The notes under the pieces are model-generated. The model ran no database searches, was not told the DNA's origin, and saw only the letters and a list, made by a program, of their open reading frames with translations. Shown here piece by piece: positions 42,767 to 51,341 of a stretch of 64,000 nt of DNA. The stretch lies in NCBI RefSeq assembly GCF_003014695.1, contig NZ_PYAS01000009.1, positions 309,970 through 373,969 on the forward strand, written 5' to 3'. How positions within the stretch are numbered: the first letter of the stretch is position 1; each line of letters begins with the position of its first letter. A program made the position numbers and the translations under genes. Origin of the DNA: Dyadobacter jiangsuensis. GTDB taxonomy: Bacteria; Bacteroidota; Bacteroidia; Cytophagales; Spirosomataceae.

Positions 42767-43426
42767 TTACCACCAACGATAGAATAGGCCTATCGAACCG
42801 CTCACGGATGATATGCCTTTGTCGATGTAGTCATATTTATAAGCCGTCGCATCATACTTGACACGCACGTCGAGGCCGACGTTACCGTCTTTTTTGAATA
42901 AAAATTTGGAGCCGGCCCCGATACCGTACTTGAAGCGTACTTTCTGGTCCTGCGACGACAATGTGCCGTAATAAACGGTATAATCCAAAATACTGGCACC
43001 GGCGCTGACCTGCACATATGGCTGCACCTGCGCGTTGCGCGGCAGGAAGTGGTAGTTGGCAAACAATTCTACCGGGTATTGCGAAACGGTGCGTGTTTGT
43101 ACTGCTGAAATCGTCCCTTCCGAACCTTCGTACAGTGCGCGCGGAACGCGTTTTTCAAAATAAGTTGAACCGATTTCTCCTCCTATCGAAACAGGCGAGT
43201 TTCTTAAAACCCATTCAATAGAGATCGAGGCGTTCTGGAATGAAGACTTGTCGATATAGTTGTCTTTAAAAGAACCCATAGGCACGGCTACCGTATAGCG
43301 CGCGGTAGCCAGGTAATAGGTGTAGCGTTCAAACGGGGAGGCAATGGTATATATCTTGGGTTTTTCCTGTGCCAAAGCAGGCAGTACACTTCCCAGAAAA
43401 AGGGCAATAATGATGATGCGTTTCAT
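42767..43426 (-). CDS. Outer-membrane beta-barrel protein
   Basis: A 219-residue protein with a signal peptide ending PALA before Gln (about residue 19). The rest is a series of amphipathic strands with alternating aromatic residues (YTYYLATARYTVAVPMGSF, VELFANYHFLPRNAQVQPYV) and ends SIGLFYRWW, a C-terminal aromatic typical of barrel proteins inserted by BamA. It is probably an eight-stranded OmpA/opacity-like barrel with no clear channel function. It lies 3 bases after the DUF4136 lipoprotein gene and 10 before the 722-residue gene, so the three are probably one operon. Confidence 0.8.
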   Translation of the reverse strand: MKRIIIIALFLGSVLPALAQEKPKIYTIASPFERYTYYLATARYTVAVPMGSFKDNYIDKSSFQNASISIEWVLRNSPVSIGGEIGSTYFEKRVPRALYEGSEGTISAVQTRTVSQYPVELFANYHFLPRNAQVQPYVQVSAGASILDYTVYYGTLSSQDQKVRFKYGIGAGSKFLFKKDGNVGLDVRVKYDATAYKYDYIDKGISSVSGSIGLFYRWW

Positions 43427-43429
43427 TTG

Positions 43430-44038
43430 TTACTTGATTTTAAGATAACCGGATTGGCCGAAAATGGAATCCGCCATTTTGTCTACGAGTTTCTGGTCGC
43501 CGATGGCCGCACCGCGGATTTGCGCTTCCCAGATCGCATTGAAAGTCTTGCCGGAAGGTGTCGTTTGCGGATTCTTAAAATCGAGCATCGAGATCACCCA
43601 GGAACTTTCACTGGTTTCATAGTAGCTGTAATAGCTCGGGTAACCGTATCCGTAGCCGCCCCAGTAGCCGCCATAATAGGAGGATAGCGGTTGGTAAACA
43701 TTCAGGTAAGTATTGGTAATCCACGACACGTTGATACCTACGTCCGGATTTTCCTTGCGGCCCACGTGTTTGTAACCCATTGCTTCCATATTGGTGATCA
43801 GGCGTTGCAGCATGGCGCGGTCGATGTCGTCCAGAGAAGTGCCGGCGCGGGTATTCTCGACGATCAGCACCGAATCCACAATGCTGAATGTCTTATACTG
43901 CGTGAAATTGGCGGATTGATCGTGATTTGTTATGTATACCAACGACTCCTCATTGGAAAGGTCGCTGATCGGGTCTTTCGAACACGACATCAACCCAAGG
44001 CCGACGATCAGTAAGAGGAAAGAGGCTTTCTTGAACAT
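43430..44038 (-). CDS. DUF4136 lipoprotein
   Basis: The 202-residue protein starts with a lipoprotein signal (LLLIVGLGLMSC, Cys19). The mature part matches DUF4136: FTQYKTFSIVDSV near the start, DIDRAMLQRLITNMEAMGYK in the middle, GINVSWITNTYLNVY, a Tyr/Gly-rich segment (YYGGYWGGYGYGYPSYYSYY), and VISMLDFKNPQTTPSGKTFN with IWEAQIRG. The family is envelope-associated with unknown role. It is the first gene of a probable three-gene unit running leftward. Confidence 0.87.
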   Translation of the reverse strand: MFKKASFLLLIVGLGLMSCSKDPISDLSNEESLVYITNHDQSANFTQYKTFSIVDSVLIVENTRAGTSLDDIDRAMLQRLITNMEAMGYKHVGRKENPDVGINVSWITNTYLNVYQPLSSYYGGYWGGYGYGYPSYYSYYETSESSWVISMLDFKNPQTTPSGKTFNAIWEAQIRGAAIGDQKLVDKMADSIFGQSGYLKIK

Positions 44039-44297
44039 TTGAGTTGCATTTTAAAATTTGTTAAATAAACGAAAGTTTTGAGTCGATTAGTTTAGAGTCC
44101 ATGAGTCCGGCGTTCATAAGACAGAGCGTTTCGATTCTTTGAGCTTTAAACTTATCCACTCATAAACCTTGACCGCATCGTTCGCGGATTGGTTGGAACG
44201 TTATGCTTTCCCGCAGATGCTCAGGAGAGTATGGAAGCCGGCAAAATGTCTCTTTAATATTGAAAACACATTTGGAGAATCTTCGTCCGAATCCCCG

Positions 44298-44305
44298 TAA
44301 ATTTG
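44298..44305 (+). promoter_or_regulatory. Bacteroidota -7 promoter element (TAAATTTG)
   Basis: An exact TAnnTTTG match 20 bases before the ATG of the DinB-like gene. A TTTGG about 23 bases upstream may serve as the -33 element, slightly farther than ideal. Confidence 0.5.
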
Positions 44306-44325
44306 CAGCTGTTTAATCTAATCAT

Positions 44326-44886
44326 ATGGAAGCAAAAGAAGAGATTTTAAGAATCATAGATGTACTCAACGACACCTACGAAAGCGAAGAGGCATGGTAT
44401 GGGCCGTCGGTAGTAGAGGCATTGCGCGACGTTACCCCGAAAATCGCGGAGGCGCGCCTGAGCAGCAACACGCACTCGATCGCGGAAATCGTGTACCACA
44501 TGACCACCTGGCGCATTTTCGCCGTTCGCAAGTTGCAGGGCGACGCTGAGTTTGATATCAAGACGCAGGATAAGGACTGGAAGAAATTCCCGGTTGTGGA
44601 TGAATTTGAATGGGAGGCGATCCAGATGGAGCTGAGCCTTTCACAGGAAGAGCTTATTTCGGAACTCGAAAAGATCGAGGACGACAGCTTCCTGGAAGAA
44701 TTCGTGCCGGGCCGTGATTACTCCTACTATACATTGATTCACGGTGTGATCCAGCATGACGTTTACCACGCAGGGCAGATCGGACTCATTAAAAAAGCAG
44801 CGAAAGCCATGCGTCTGGAAGAGGATGATGATTACGGCGCTTACGGCGACCGTTCGGATTACGACAATTCCGCAGATTATTACTGA
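44326..44886 (+). CDS. DinB-like (DUF1572-type) protein
   Basis: A 186-residue four-helix-bundle protein of the DinB/YfiT type. Metal-ligand histidines are in the expected places: AEIVYHMTTWRIFA (about 51) and VIQHDVYHAGQIGLIK (about 144-148). Such proteins are thiol- or metal-dependent transferases of unclear substrate, including bacillithiol transferases in other phyla. The C-terminus is unusually acidic and Tyr-rich (EEDDDYGAYGDRSDYDNSAD). It is a single gene with its own promoter and a terminator downstream. Confidence 0.82.
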   Translation: MEAKEEILRIIDVLNDTYESEEAWYGPSVVEALRDVTPKIAEARLSSNTHSIAEIVYHMTTWRIFAVRKLQGDAEFDIKTQDKDWKKFPVVDEFEWEAIQMELSLSQEELISELEKIEDDSFLEEFVPGRDYSYYTLIHGVIQHDVYHAGQIGLIKKAAKAMRLEEDDDYGAYGDRSDYDNSADYY

Positions 44887-45012
44887 TACTTACATGAAAT
44901 TTTGTAAAAATAGGCAACTACCTATTGTTTATAATTTAAATTTTATATTTTGCATTATAATGGAACGTGGGATGTTGAGAAATGCCAACGTTCTAATGGT
45001 GTGGATATAGAC

Positions 45013-45048
45013 AAAAAGGCTGTCCGATATTTCGGGCAGCCTTTTTTT
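45013..45048 (+). terminator. Rho-independent terminator
   Basis: A 14-bp stem with one G-T pair (45013-45026 with 45033-45046), a 6-base loop and a run of seven T. It ends transcription from the DinB-like gene, about 50 bases before the response regulator. Confidence 0.88.
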
Positions 45049-45097
45049 AAGCAAAAATCTGTGCAACATTTGGCACTTTAAACCGCTGGATCATTCT

Positions 45098-45775
45098 ATG
45101 AAAATACTAATCGTTGAAGACGAACCGAAACTCGCAGGTTTTCTCAAAAGAGGCCTCGAAGAACAATCGTGGGAAGTGGAACTGGCTTACGACGGACAAG
45201 TCGGTAAGAAAATGGCTTCCAACTACCGTTTCGACGTGATCATTCTGGATGTAAACCTGCCGTTGCTCAACGGTTACGACCTCGCCAAGCAGCTCCGCGC
45301 CGACGGTCTCACGACCCCCATCCTGTTTCTGACGGCATTGGGTACGATCGATGACAAACTCGATGGTTTCGAAGCCGGTGGCGACGATTATTTGGTAAAA
45401 CCGTTCGAATTCCGGGAATTGATTGCGCGGATCAAGGTACTCTCGCAACGCAACAGCGCCCGCGAGCAATCCAGCCAGGTACTGACCCTCGCGGATCTCG
45501 AACTGAACCTCGACGAAAAAGTGGCCCGACGCGGCGGAAACCGCATTGATCTCACCGCCAAGGAATTTGCATTGCTCGAATACCTCATGCGCAACCGCGG
45601 GCGCGTGGTCTCGCGCGTGGACATTGCCGAGCAGGTATGGGACATCCGCTTCGATACCGGTACGAATGTGATCGACGTATATATCAATTTTCTCCGCAAA
45701 AAGGTCGATAAGGATTATCCTACCAAGCTGATTCACACGGTGGTTGGCATGGGCTACATTTTCAAGGAAGAATGA
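45098..45775 (+). CDS. OmpR-family response regulator
   Basis: The 225-residue protein has a receiver domain (1-120) with Asp7/Glu8-like acidic pocket (IVEDEPKL), phospho-acceptor Asp51 in ILDVNLPLLNGYD, a Thr in LFLTALG and Lys in DYLVKPFEF. A winged-helix DNA-binding domain (about 130-225) has ADLELNLDEKVARRGGNRI, LTAKEFALLEYLMRNRGRVV and IDVYINFLRKKVD. Its stop overlaps the start of the histidine kinase (ATGA). OmpR-type regulators bind direct repeats spaced about 10-11 bp; a match for that spacing lies just after the kinase gene at 47136-47179. Confidence 0.93.
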   Translation: MKILIVEDEPKLAGFLKRGLEEQSWEVELAYDGQVGKKMASNYRFDVIILDVNLPLLNGYDLAKQLRADGLTTPILFLTALGTIDDKLDGFEAGGDDYLVKPFEFRELIARIKVLSQRNSAREQSSQVLTLADLELNLDEKVARRGGNRIDLTAKEFALLEYLMRNRGRVVSRVDIAEQVWDIRFDTGTNVIDVYINFLRKKVDKDYPTKLIHTVVGMGYIFKEE

Positions 45776-47142
45776 ATATCAAATCGCGCCTGACGTTGCT
45801 GTTTACCTTGCTGGTAGGCTCCATTATGGCGCTGTTTTGTCTCGCTATTTACTTTTTCTACGACCAATACCGCGAAACGCAATTCTATTCCTTCCTGAAT
45901 GAGCGCGGCCAGACGATCGCCCAGCTCGTGGAAGCGAGCCACGGCATCAGCAAAGCGGACATTGAAAAGATCGAGAAGGAGAACAAAACCATCCTGCTCG
46001 ACGAGGAAATCACGATTTACGATGGTTCCGATTCGGTCATATTCGTGAGCGGCAAAGAGCATTTCAGGCTATCGAAACCGATGCTCACCGAGGCGCGGGC
46101 CGGGAAGGAGATCCATACGAAACATCAGAAGAAGGAGGTAGTCATCATCCGGCATATTTTGCAGGATCACCGGAAGCCGTGGGTTGTGGCCGTAATCGCG
46201 AATGATTACCTGGGTATGAACCAGCTCAACCGCCTGCGTGAAATCCTGCTGATCGGCTGGCTGTTATCTATGGTCCTTGTGGGCGTCGCAGGTTGGCAGT
46301 TTTCCAATGACGCGATCAAACCCGTGGCGGACATTATCGACCAGGTGAACAACATCTCCGCCGGTAACCTGCATGAAAAAGTGCGGGTAGGGCGGGAAAA
46401 GGATGAGCTAGCATTGCTGGCGGAGACATTCAACCAGATGCTTACCCGGCTGGAAATCGCATTCGTGGCGCAGAAAAACTTCGTCTCACATGCCTCGCAC
46501 GAGCTGCGCACACCCCTCGCACTCATTATGAGCGAGGCAGAATTAAGTTTGATGAAAGAACGCTCACCGGCCGATTACCAGGATGCATTAAAAGGCATTT
46601 GGTCCGAGGCGAAGGAAATGAACGAGCTGGTAAGCCGCCTGCTCGAACTGGCGCGGACGGAGGAGAATGCATTCAGGGTAACATTTTCGAAGATCCGGAT
46701 CGACGAGGTGCTTTGGCAGGCGAAAGGTTCGGTGCAGCAGAAGAATCCGGGCTATCAGGTGCATATTCATTATGATAAGATCCCGGAGGATGAGGAGCAA
46801 TTGAAGCGTTTCGGCGACGAAAGCCTGCTCAGGACGGCATTCCTGAACCTGATGGACAACGCCTGCAAGTATTCGCCGGATAAAACCTGCAACGTCTTTC
46901 TGGAAATCAAAAACCGGCTGATCATTATCTATTTCCGCGACATGGGTATTGGCATCGCGCGGGAAGAATTGCCTTATATTTTCGATACCTTCTACCGGAG
47001 CCAATCCACGATCAGCAAAGCAGGTTATGGCATTGGCCTTGCGCTCACCAAACGCATTATCAATATGCAGGGCGCGACCATCGAGGTGGAGTCCGCATTG
47101 GGCTCCGGCACGACCTTCATTTTGAAATTCCCGCCTTTTTAA
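45772..47142 (+). CDS. Membrane sensor histidine kinase
   Basis: The 456-residue protein has two transmembrane segments (about 6-30 and 157-178) around a periplasmic sensor of about 125 residues. A HAMP-like linker (IKPVADIIDQVNNISAGNLH) and a HisKA domain with the phospho-acceptor His in VSHASHELRTPL follow. The HATPase domain shows NLMDNACKYSP, DMGIGIAREELPYIFDTFYR and GYGIGLALTK. The gene overlaps its response regulator by 4 bases. The sensor region has no recognisable ligand domain. It resembles CusS/QseC-type kinases in layout. Downstream is an unannotated stretch that may be a target of the pair. Confidence 0.92.
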   Translation: MNIKSRLTLLFTLLVGSIMALFCLAIYFFYDQYRETQFYSFLNERGQTIAQLVEASHGISKADIEKIEKENKTILLDEEITIYDGSDSVIFVSGKEHFRLSKPMLTEARAGKEIHTKHQKKEVVIIRHILQDHRKPWVVAVIANDYLGMNQLNRLREILLIGWLLSMVLVGVAGWQFSNDAIKPVADIIDQVNNISAGNLHEKVRVGREKDELALLAETFNQMLTRLEIAFVAQKNFVSHASHELRTPLALIMSEAELSLMKERSPADYQDALKGIWSEAKEMNELVSRLLELARTEENAFRVTFSKIRIDEVLWQAKGSVQQKNPGYQVHIHYDKIPEDEEQLKRFGDESLLRTAFLNLMDNACKYSPDKTCNVFLEIKNRLIIIYFRDMGIGIAREELPYIFDTFYRSQSTISKAGYGIGLALTKRIINMQGATIEVESALGSGTTFILKFPPF

Positions 47143-47179
47143 TTCCTTTTTAATTCAGCGTTAATGCCTCTTTAACAAC
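47136..47179 (+). promoter_or_regulatory. Four 11-bp-period TTAA direct repeats (OmpR/PhoB-like box)
   Basis: Four units of 11 bases have a TTAA core at 47139, 47150, 47161 and 47172. The first two differ at only one position (TTTTTAATTCC, TTTTTAATTCA), then GCGTTAATGCC and TCTTTAACAAC. OmpR/PhoB-class regulators bind repeats with this 11-bp period. The array begins at the stop codon of the kinase and points toward a stretch with no annotated gene. Confidence 0.5.
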
Positions 47180-47434
47180 GGAAAAGCTCTTTTGTAGTGT
47201 AAATCGCACGTTCTGATTTACGGCACGCCGTCAGGCATTTTCAGTAGCTTTCACCCGTCGGAATTCTCCTTTTTTGCAGGCCGTTATTTCCCTTTTTTTA
47301 AACCAAGCGGCACCTGTGACAATGGGGGAACGAACGGATCAAAATATCAAAGAAAAACTGTATTGAGTTAAATTGAGTTAGGTGAGTAGTAAGAAAAGAC
47401 TGGCCTTCGGATCTTCCGGAGGCCAATTTTTATA
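47180..47434 (+). ncRNA. Candidate small transcript between the repeat box and a terminator
   Basis: After the repeat box, about 220 bases without a convincing gene end in a terminator-like hairpin. Inside are a 7-bp hairpin (GTAAATC 47199-47205 with GATTTAC 47215-47221) and two copies of ATTGAGTTA (47362-47370 and 47372-47380). A 14-codon frame starts at the ATG at 47322. A regulated RNA or tiny peptide transcript is possible; this is inference. Confidence 0.3.
47401..47431. terminator. Terminator-like hairpin between the kinase region and mscS
   Basis: TGGCCTTCGG (47401-47410) pairs with CCGGAGGCCA (47416-47425) with one G-T pair, and five T follow on the + strand. On the other strand it ends 5' of a T-rich stretch, so it can also terminate the mscS transcript, whose stop overlaps the T tract. 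Confidence 0.75.
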
Positions 47435-48509
47435 TACCCGTTTCGGATATTTTGAACTTCGTCTGCGTAGTCTCCTCCACGCGGCTTGCCGGGAGCGCCT
47501 CGGGATGCTCGTTCACGATAAATTCGATCATTTTCTCGCGTACGAGGCACCTTAAATCGAAAGTCTCGCTGGAATTACGTGCCGACATCAGCGCGCGTAC
47601 CACCATCAGTTGTCCCTGTGTGTCCGTCACCTGTAATGCCCATGCGCGGCCGTCCCAAAGTGGTGTAGCTTCCAGGATTTCTTTCAGTTTTGTGCGGAGC
47701 TTGTCAACGGGCGTGTGGTAATTGAGATAGAAGAATGCAGCGCCTGTCAATGCGCTTTCGTTGCGTGTCCAGTTCTGGAAGGGCGTTTCGATGAAATAGG
47801 TGATGGGCAGTACAATGCGCCGTAAATCCCAGATATTCACCACCACGTAAGTCAGGTTGATTTCCTCAATGCGGCCCCATTCGCCTTCCACAATCACCAC
47901 GTCGTCGATCTTGATCGGCTGCGTGAATGCGATCTGAATCCCCGCCATCAGGTTCGCCAGCGACTTTTGGGCTGCGAAACCGATGATTACCGAGGCAATA
48001 CCGGCCGATGTAAGGATCCCGACGCCATATTGCCGCACGCTGTCGAAGCTGAGCAATAATATCGAAACGCCGATAGTCACGACCATAATCACCACAATGC
48101 GTTTGATGAATTTGATCTTGGTAAAAAGCCGGCGTGCGTTGTTATTATCGGGCGTGTTGAAGTCGAGTTTGGAGATCAGGATCTTTTCTACGATGATCAC
48201 GATCCGGGCCATAAGCCATGTGGTAATGCCAATGAGCGCGGTTTTGCTCAATGCGAAAACCCAGTCGTATTGCGGATTGGAGTACGAGTAAGTCTTGGCG
48301 GCCGCCGTAATCAGTACAATTGGCACAAAGAAATGCAGCACACTGGTGAGATTTTCACGGACAGCGCGCACCACCGTCCAGTCCTTCCTCGAAGCCGTTA
48401 TTTTGATCAGGCTGATGACGATAATGCTGATGACCAATCCAATGGCGCCGGCGAGCAACAGCAACAGCCAGGGGGAATTCCGGTAGTTAATCAGGTCGGT
48501 TAAATCCAT
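47430..48509 (-). CDS. MscS-family mechanosensitive ion channel
   Basis: A 359-residue protein with about four hydrophobic segments in the first 190 residues and the MscS pore and beta domain after that: GVGILTSAGIASVIIGFAAQ, SLANLMAGIQIAFTQPIKID (the Gly/Ala-packed pore helix and hinge), then VVIVEGEWGRIEEINLTYVV and IVLPITYFIETPFQNW. It would open under membrane tension to release solutes during osmotic downshock. It is longer than E. coli MscS (286) because of extra N-terminal helices. It starts 7 bases after the DUF1460 gene, so the two probably share a message. Confidence 0.9.
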   Translation of the reverse strand: MDLTDLINYRNSPWLLLLLAGAIGLVISIIVISLIKITASRKDWTVVRAVRENLTSVLHFFVPIVLITAAAKTYSYSNPQYDWVFALSKTALIGITTWLMARIVIIVEKILISKLDFNTPDNNNARRLFTKIKFIKRIVVIMVVTIGVSILLLSFDSVRQYGVGILTSAGIASVIIGFAAQKSLANLMAGIQIAFTQPIKIDDVVIVEGEWGRIEEINLTYVVVNIWDLRRIVLPITYFIETPFQNWTRNESALTGAAFFYLNYHTPVDKLRTKLKEILEATPLWDGRAWALQVTDTQGQLMVVRALMSARNSSETFDLRCLVREKMIEFIVNEHPEALPASRVEETTQTKFKISETGI

Positions 48510-48516
48510 TCACGGT

Positions 48517-49335
48517 TCAGATATCGTTGAGACGGGCCACGATCATACCCGTATGTTTCGGCACGGAAGCCACATATTCGGCCAGGGGGACGTTCGTCAT
48601 GATCACCTTTTTGCCCGTCAGCGACGCGTGGATCAGGTAAGCACGGCTGCCCACCTTCGATATGACGCCCATATGGTTCACATCCAGCCCTTCCACCGAC
48701 GACGTGAACGCGACGATATCGCCATCGTGCAGCATTGGTTCGGCTTTCTGAATGGCGCTTTTGGGAATGTAACTGTGCTCCCTGGAATTGATCACCGCCT
48801 CCTGTTCTTTCAATTTTTCATACACCTCACTGGCAGCCAGCGACGGGTACAAATTGGCGTGGGTAGTCATGAAATTGATTTCCTTATTGAAAGGGACACC
48901 GCCCACTTTGGAAGTAATGTCTTCGAGGCGGCCGCGTTTCTGGTTTTCGTACATCCAGTCGAGGATGTAATGCAGCCGCGAAGGATAACCGTCGATCACG
49001 CCGTCGCGGTAACGAAGGCGGGTAAGCTCATTTTTATATTCGTCAAAAGTCGAATTTTCAGTTTTAGCAACGGCCAGCGCGATCACGCTCTCTACCAAAG
49101 TTGTACAATCCAGCCCGTCGAACTTGCATACCAGCCGTTCGGTAGGGTTCCCTTCCAGACTTCCGGCGACGTAAGGCGTGCCCAGGAACGACTCGCTCAT
49201 ACGCAGGACCTGCGTGCCGATATCCGGACTGGCGGGCAGCTCCATTTTCTGCACGAAGGTCTTTTGCAGGCCGGCCTGCCCAAAAGAAGCAACAGAACCC
49301 AGCAACAAAATGGAAAGGACTACAAATCGGATCAT
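48517..49335 (-). CDS. DUF1460 amidase-like secreted protein
   Basis: The 272-residue protein has a signal peptide (SVASFG before Gln, about residue 20). The DUF1460 signature is clear: FLGTPYVAGSLEGNPTERLV and FDGLDCTTLVESVIAL, where the Cys is the predicted nucleophile of an NlpC/P60-like fold, SREHSYIPKSAI, LHDGDIVAFTSSVEGLDVNH with the catalytic His in VNHMGVI, and LIHAS. Members are N-acetylmuramoyl-L-alanine amidases acting on peptidoglycan fragments. It probably works in the periplasm on cell-wall turnover. It is followed by mscS in the same direction. Confidence 0.9.
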   Translation of the reverse strand: MIRFVVLSILLLGSVASFGQAGLQKTFVQKMELPASPDIGTQVLRMSESFLGTPYVAGSLEGNPTERLVCKFDGLDCTTLVESVIALAVAKTENSTFDEYKNELTRLRYRDGVIDGYPSRLHYILDWMYENQKRGRLEDITSKVGGVPFNKEINFMTTHANLYPSLAASEVYEKLKEQEAVINSREHSYIPKSAIQKAEPMLHDGDIVAFTSSVEGLDVNHMGVISKVGSRAYLIHASLTGKKVIMTNVPLAEYVASVPKHTGMIVARLNDI

Positions 49336-49469
49336 ACTTGAATTTCTTTAAAACCAGGGTACGTTAACGACAAAAAACTTGCCAGAATAAAATAGTCAAA
49401 AATTCGTGAACAATGTAAAATTAATGATCAAAAGCCCCTTTTGCAACGGCAAACGGGCCGTTAACCGGC

Positions 49470-51209
49470 TTACTTCGGCACGATTTCGAAAGCATATGCC
49501 GAAATCGGGGGGAGTTCCAGGTGAACGCCGGTAGAAGTAATATCGGCAGTGCGCAACTGTACCTGAGGTACTTCGAGCGGAAACACGGGTTTTAACTTGT
49601 ATTCGCCGGTATTGCCTAGTTTGAGCACGTCCGTCCAGACTTCCTGAGGCACTTTAACCAGCGTTTCTACAGTGTGGGAAGAATGAAAATTGTATACAAA
49701 CAGCATTTTTTGATCGTCGGTATGCCGTAAATAGCTGAAAATGATGTTGCCGTCGTAGTTGAACGATTGTCCGTTCGCATTTACATATTGCAAATCGTAG
49801 AACCCGCCCGCATATATCGCCTCGTTTTTAAGCACAAATGCATTCAGATTGCCATAAAACTGACGCAGCGTCTTTTGCTCGGTAGTGAGCAGCGCTTCAT
49901 TGAATTGGCCGCCATTGACCCATTGCTGGAATTCCGGCACGCCCCAGTAATCGAAGATGGTCGTGCGGCCGTCCTCTCCCTGGAAACCCTCCTGCTGGGT
50001 AGGGTCCACGCCGAGTTCCTGACCGAAATACACCATCAGTGGGCCGGTATGCAGCGTGGCACTCAGCACCATGGCCGGCAACGCGGTCCATGGATTTCCC
50101 GCAAAATACCGGGAGGCGATGCGCTGTTCGTCGTGATTTTCGAGAAAGCGGAGCATGTGCTCGCTGAAATCACCCGACTCGTGCTGCCAGATACGTGTGA
50201 TATCCGAGGCGCTTCCGTACCCCTCGATCATCCGTCGAAGCGAGTTGTACAGCCCAACTTTGTCATACAGATAATCGAATTTGCCGATATTGATGTAATT
50301 GCGGTATTCGAGCGGGTTATAGATCTCGGCAATGAAAATGATTGCAGGATTTTCCTTCTTTACTTCCGGGATCACCCAGCCCCAAAACTCGACGGGTACC
50401 ATCTCCGCCATGTCGCAACGGAAACCGTCCACGCCTTTACGGGTCCAGTAAATGAGAATGTCGCGCATTTTGAGCCAGGTAGAAGGAATAGGATCAAAAT
50501 GGGGCGATCGGCCGTCGAGGTAATCGACGCCGTAGTTGAGCTTGATAGTCTCGTACCAGTCGAATTGGCTGGGCTGAGCCTGAAAAACATCGTTACCCGT
50601 CGCTTTGGCAGGTCGCTCTTGGTACGGTGTTGTTACAGGCAATGGCGGCTTGTGGCCCTCAGGTACCACGAAATCGTGGTTAGGGATGTAGTAAAAGTTG
50701 TTGGAAGGGCTGAAAGCGACCGTATTGTCGTCGTCCTCACCGAAATCTTTGACACCTTCCGGCCGAACATCCGAATGGTACTGCCGCGCAACATGGTTGG
50801 GGATAAAATCGATAATTACTTTCAGTCCGTGCGTATGCGTGCGGGCAACGAGGCTTTCGAATTCCTGCATCCGGTTAGGCACGTCCACGGCGAGGTCGGG
50901 ATCCACATCATAATAGTCCTTCACCGCATAAGGCGAACCGGCAATGCCTTTCACGATCAGCGGATGGTCGGGATTAATGCCGAATTGCGAATAATCGGTG
51001 AGGGTGGCATGTTCGAGCACGCCGGTATACCAGAGGTGGGTCACGCCGAAACCCTTCAATGCCGCCAGCGCGGTATCGTCGATGTCGTTGAACTTTCCGC
51101 ACCCGTTCTCCTCGATCGTGCCGTAGACGTTGTTGGTCGTTTTCTGATTGCCGAAGAGGCGTGTAAATAGCTGGTATATAACGAATTTATCCTTGTTAAC
51201 GGCGGACAT
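49470..51209 (-). CDS. Cytoplasmic alpha-amylase family protein (GH13)
   Basis: The start at 51209 (MSAVNKDKFVIYQLFTRLFG) gives 579 residues; the longer frame adds 29 unrelated ones. GH13 regions are in order: VIIDFIPNHV (region I), GFRCDMAEM with the nucleophile Asp (II), IIFIAEIY with the acid Glu (III), and FLENHDEQR with the transition-state Asp (IV). There is no signal peptide, so it works in the cytoplasm on imported maltodextrins. It is divergent from beta-phosphoglucomutase and a GH65 phosphorylase, making a small maltodextrin module. The exact specificity (amylase, neopullulanase or sugar phosphorylase-like) is open. Confidence 0.88.
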   Translation of the reverse strand: MSAVNKDKFVIYQLFTRLFGNQKTTNNVYGTIEENGCGKFNDIDDTALAALKGFGVTHLWYTGVLEHATLTDYSQFGINPDHPLIVKGIAGSPYAVKDYYDVDPDLAVDVPNRMQEFESLVARTHTHGLKVIIDFIPNHVARQYHSDVRPEGVKDFGEDDDNTVAFSPSNNFYYIPNHDFVVPEGHKPPLPVTTPYQERPAKATGNDVFQAQPSQFDWYETIKLNYGVDYLDGRSPHFDPIPSTWLKMRDILIYWTRKGVDGFRCDMAEMVPVEFWGWVIPEVKKENPAIIFIAEIYNPLEYRNYINIGKFDYLYDKVGLYNSLRRMIEGYGSASDITRIWQHESGDFSEHMLRFLENHDEQRIASRYFAGNPWTALPAMVLSATLHTGPLMVYFGQELGVDPTQQEGFQGEDGRTTIFDYWGVPEFQQWVNGGQFNEALLTTEQKTLRQFYGNLNAFVLKNEAIYAGGFYDLQYVNANGQSFNYDGNIIFSYLRHTDDQKMLFVYNFHSSHTVETLVKVPQEVWTDVLKLGNTGEYKLKPVFPLEVPQVQLRTADITSTGVHLELPPISAYAFEIVPK

Positions 51210-51341
51210 CTTTTTCGGTTTTGAAAATGTTCGGGGATAGCCTGCTGCACGGTCCGGTGGGACTGGATAGCCCGTATTTCGGCCCTGGCGCAGCAAATTG
51301 CTAATTTTTACTATTTTGCAAGATATTAAATTTGAAATGAT

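Noticed and set aside
49767..51170. 467-codon frame on the plus strand across the GH13 gene
   Set aside because: The minus-strand GH13 gene has all four catalytic regions; this frame is its shadow and has no recognisable motif.
51327..51334. TAAATTTG before pgmB as a promoter
   Set aside because: It is an exact -7 match but only 8 bases before the ATG, which would give an almost leaderless message, and no -33 is at the right distance; left uncalled.
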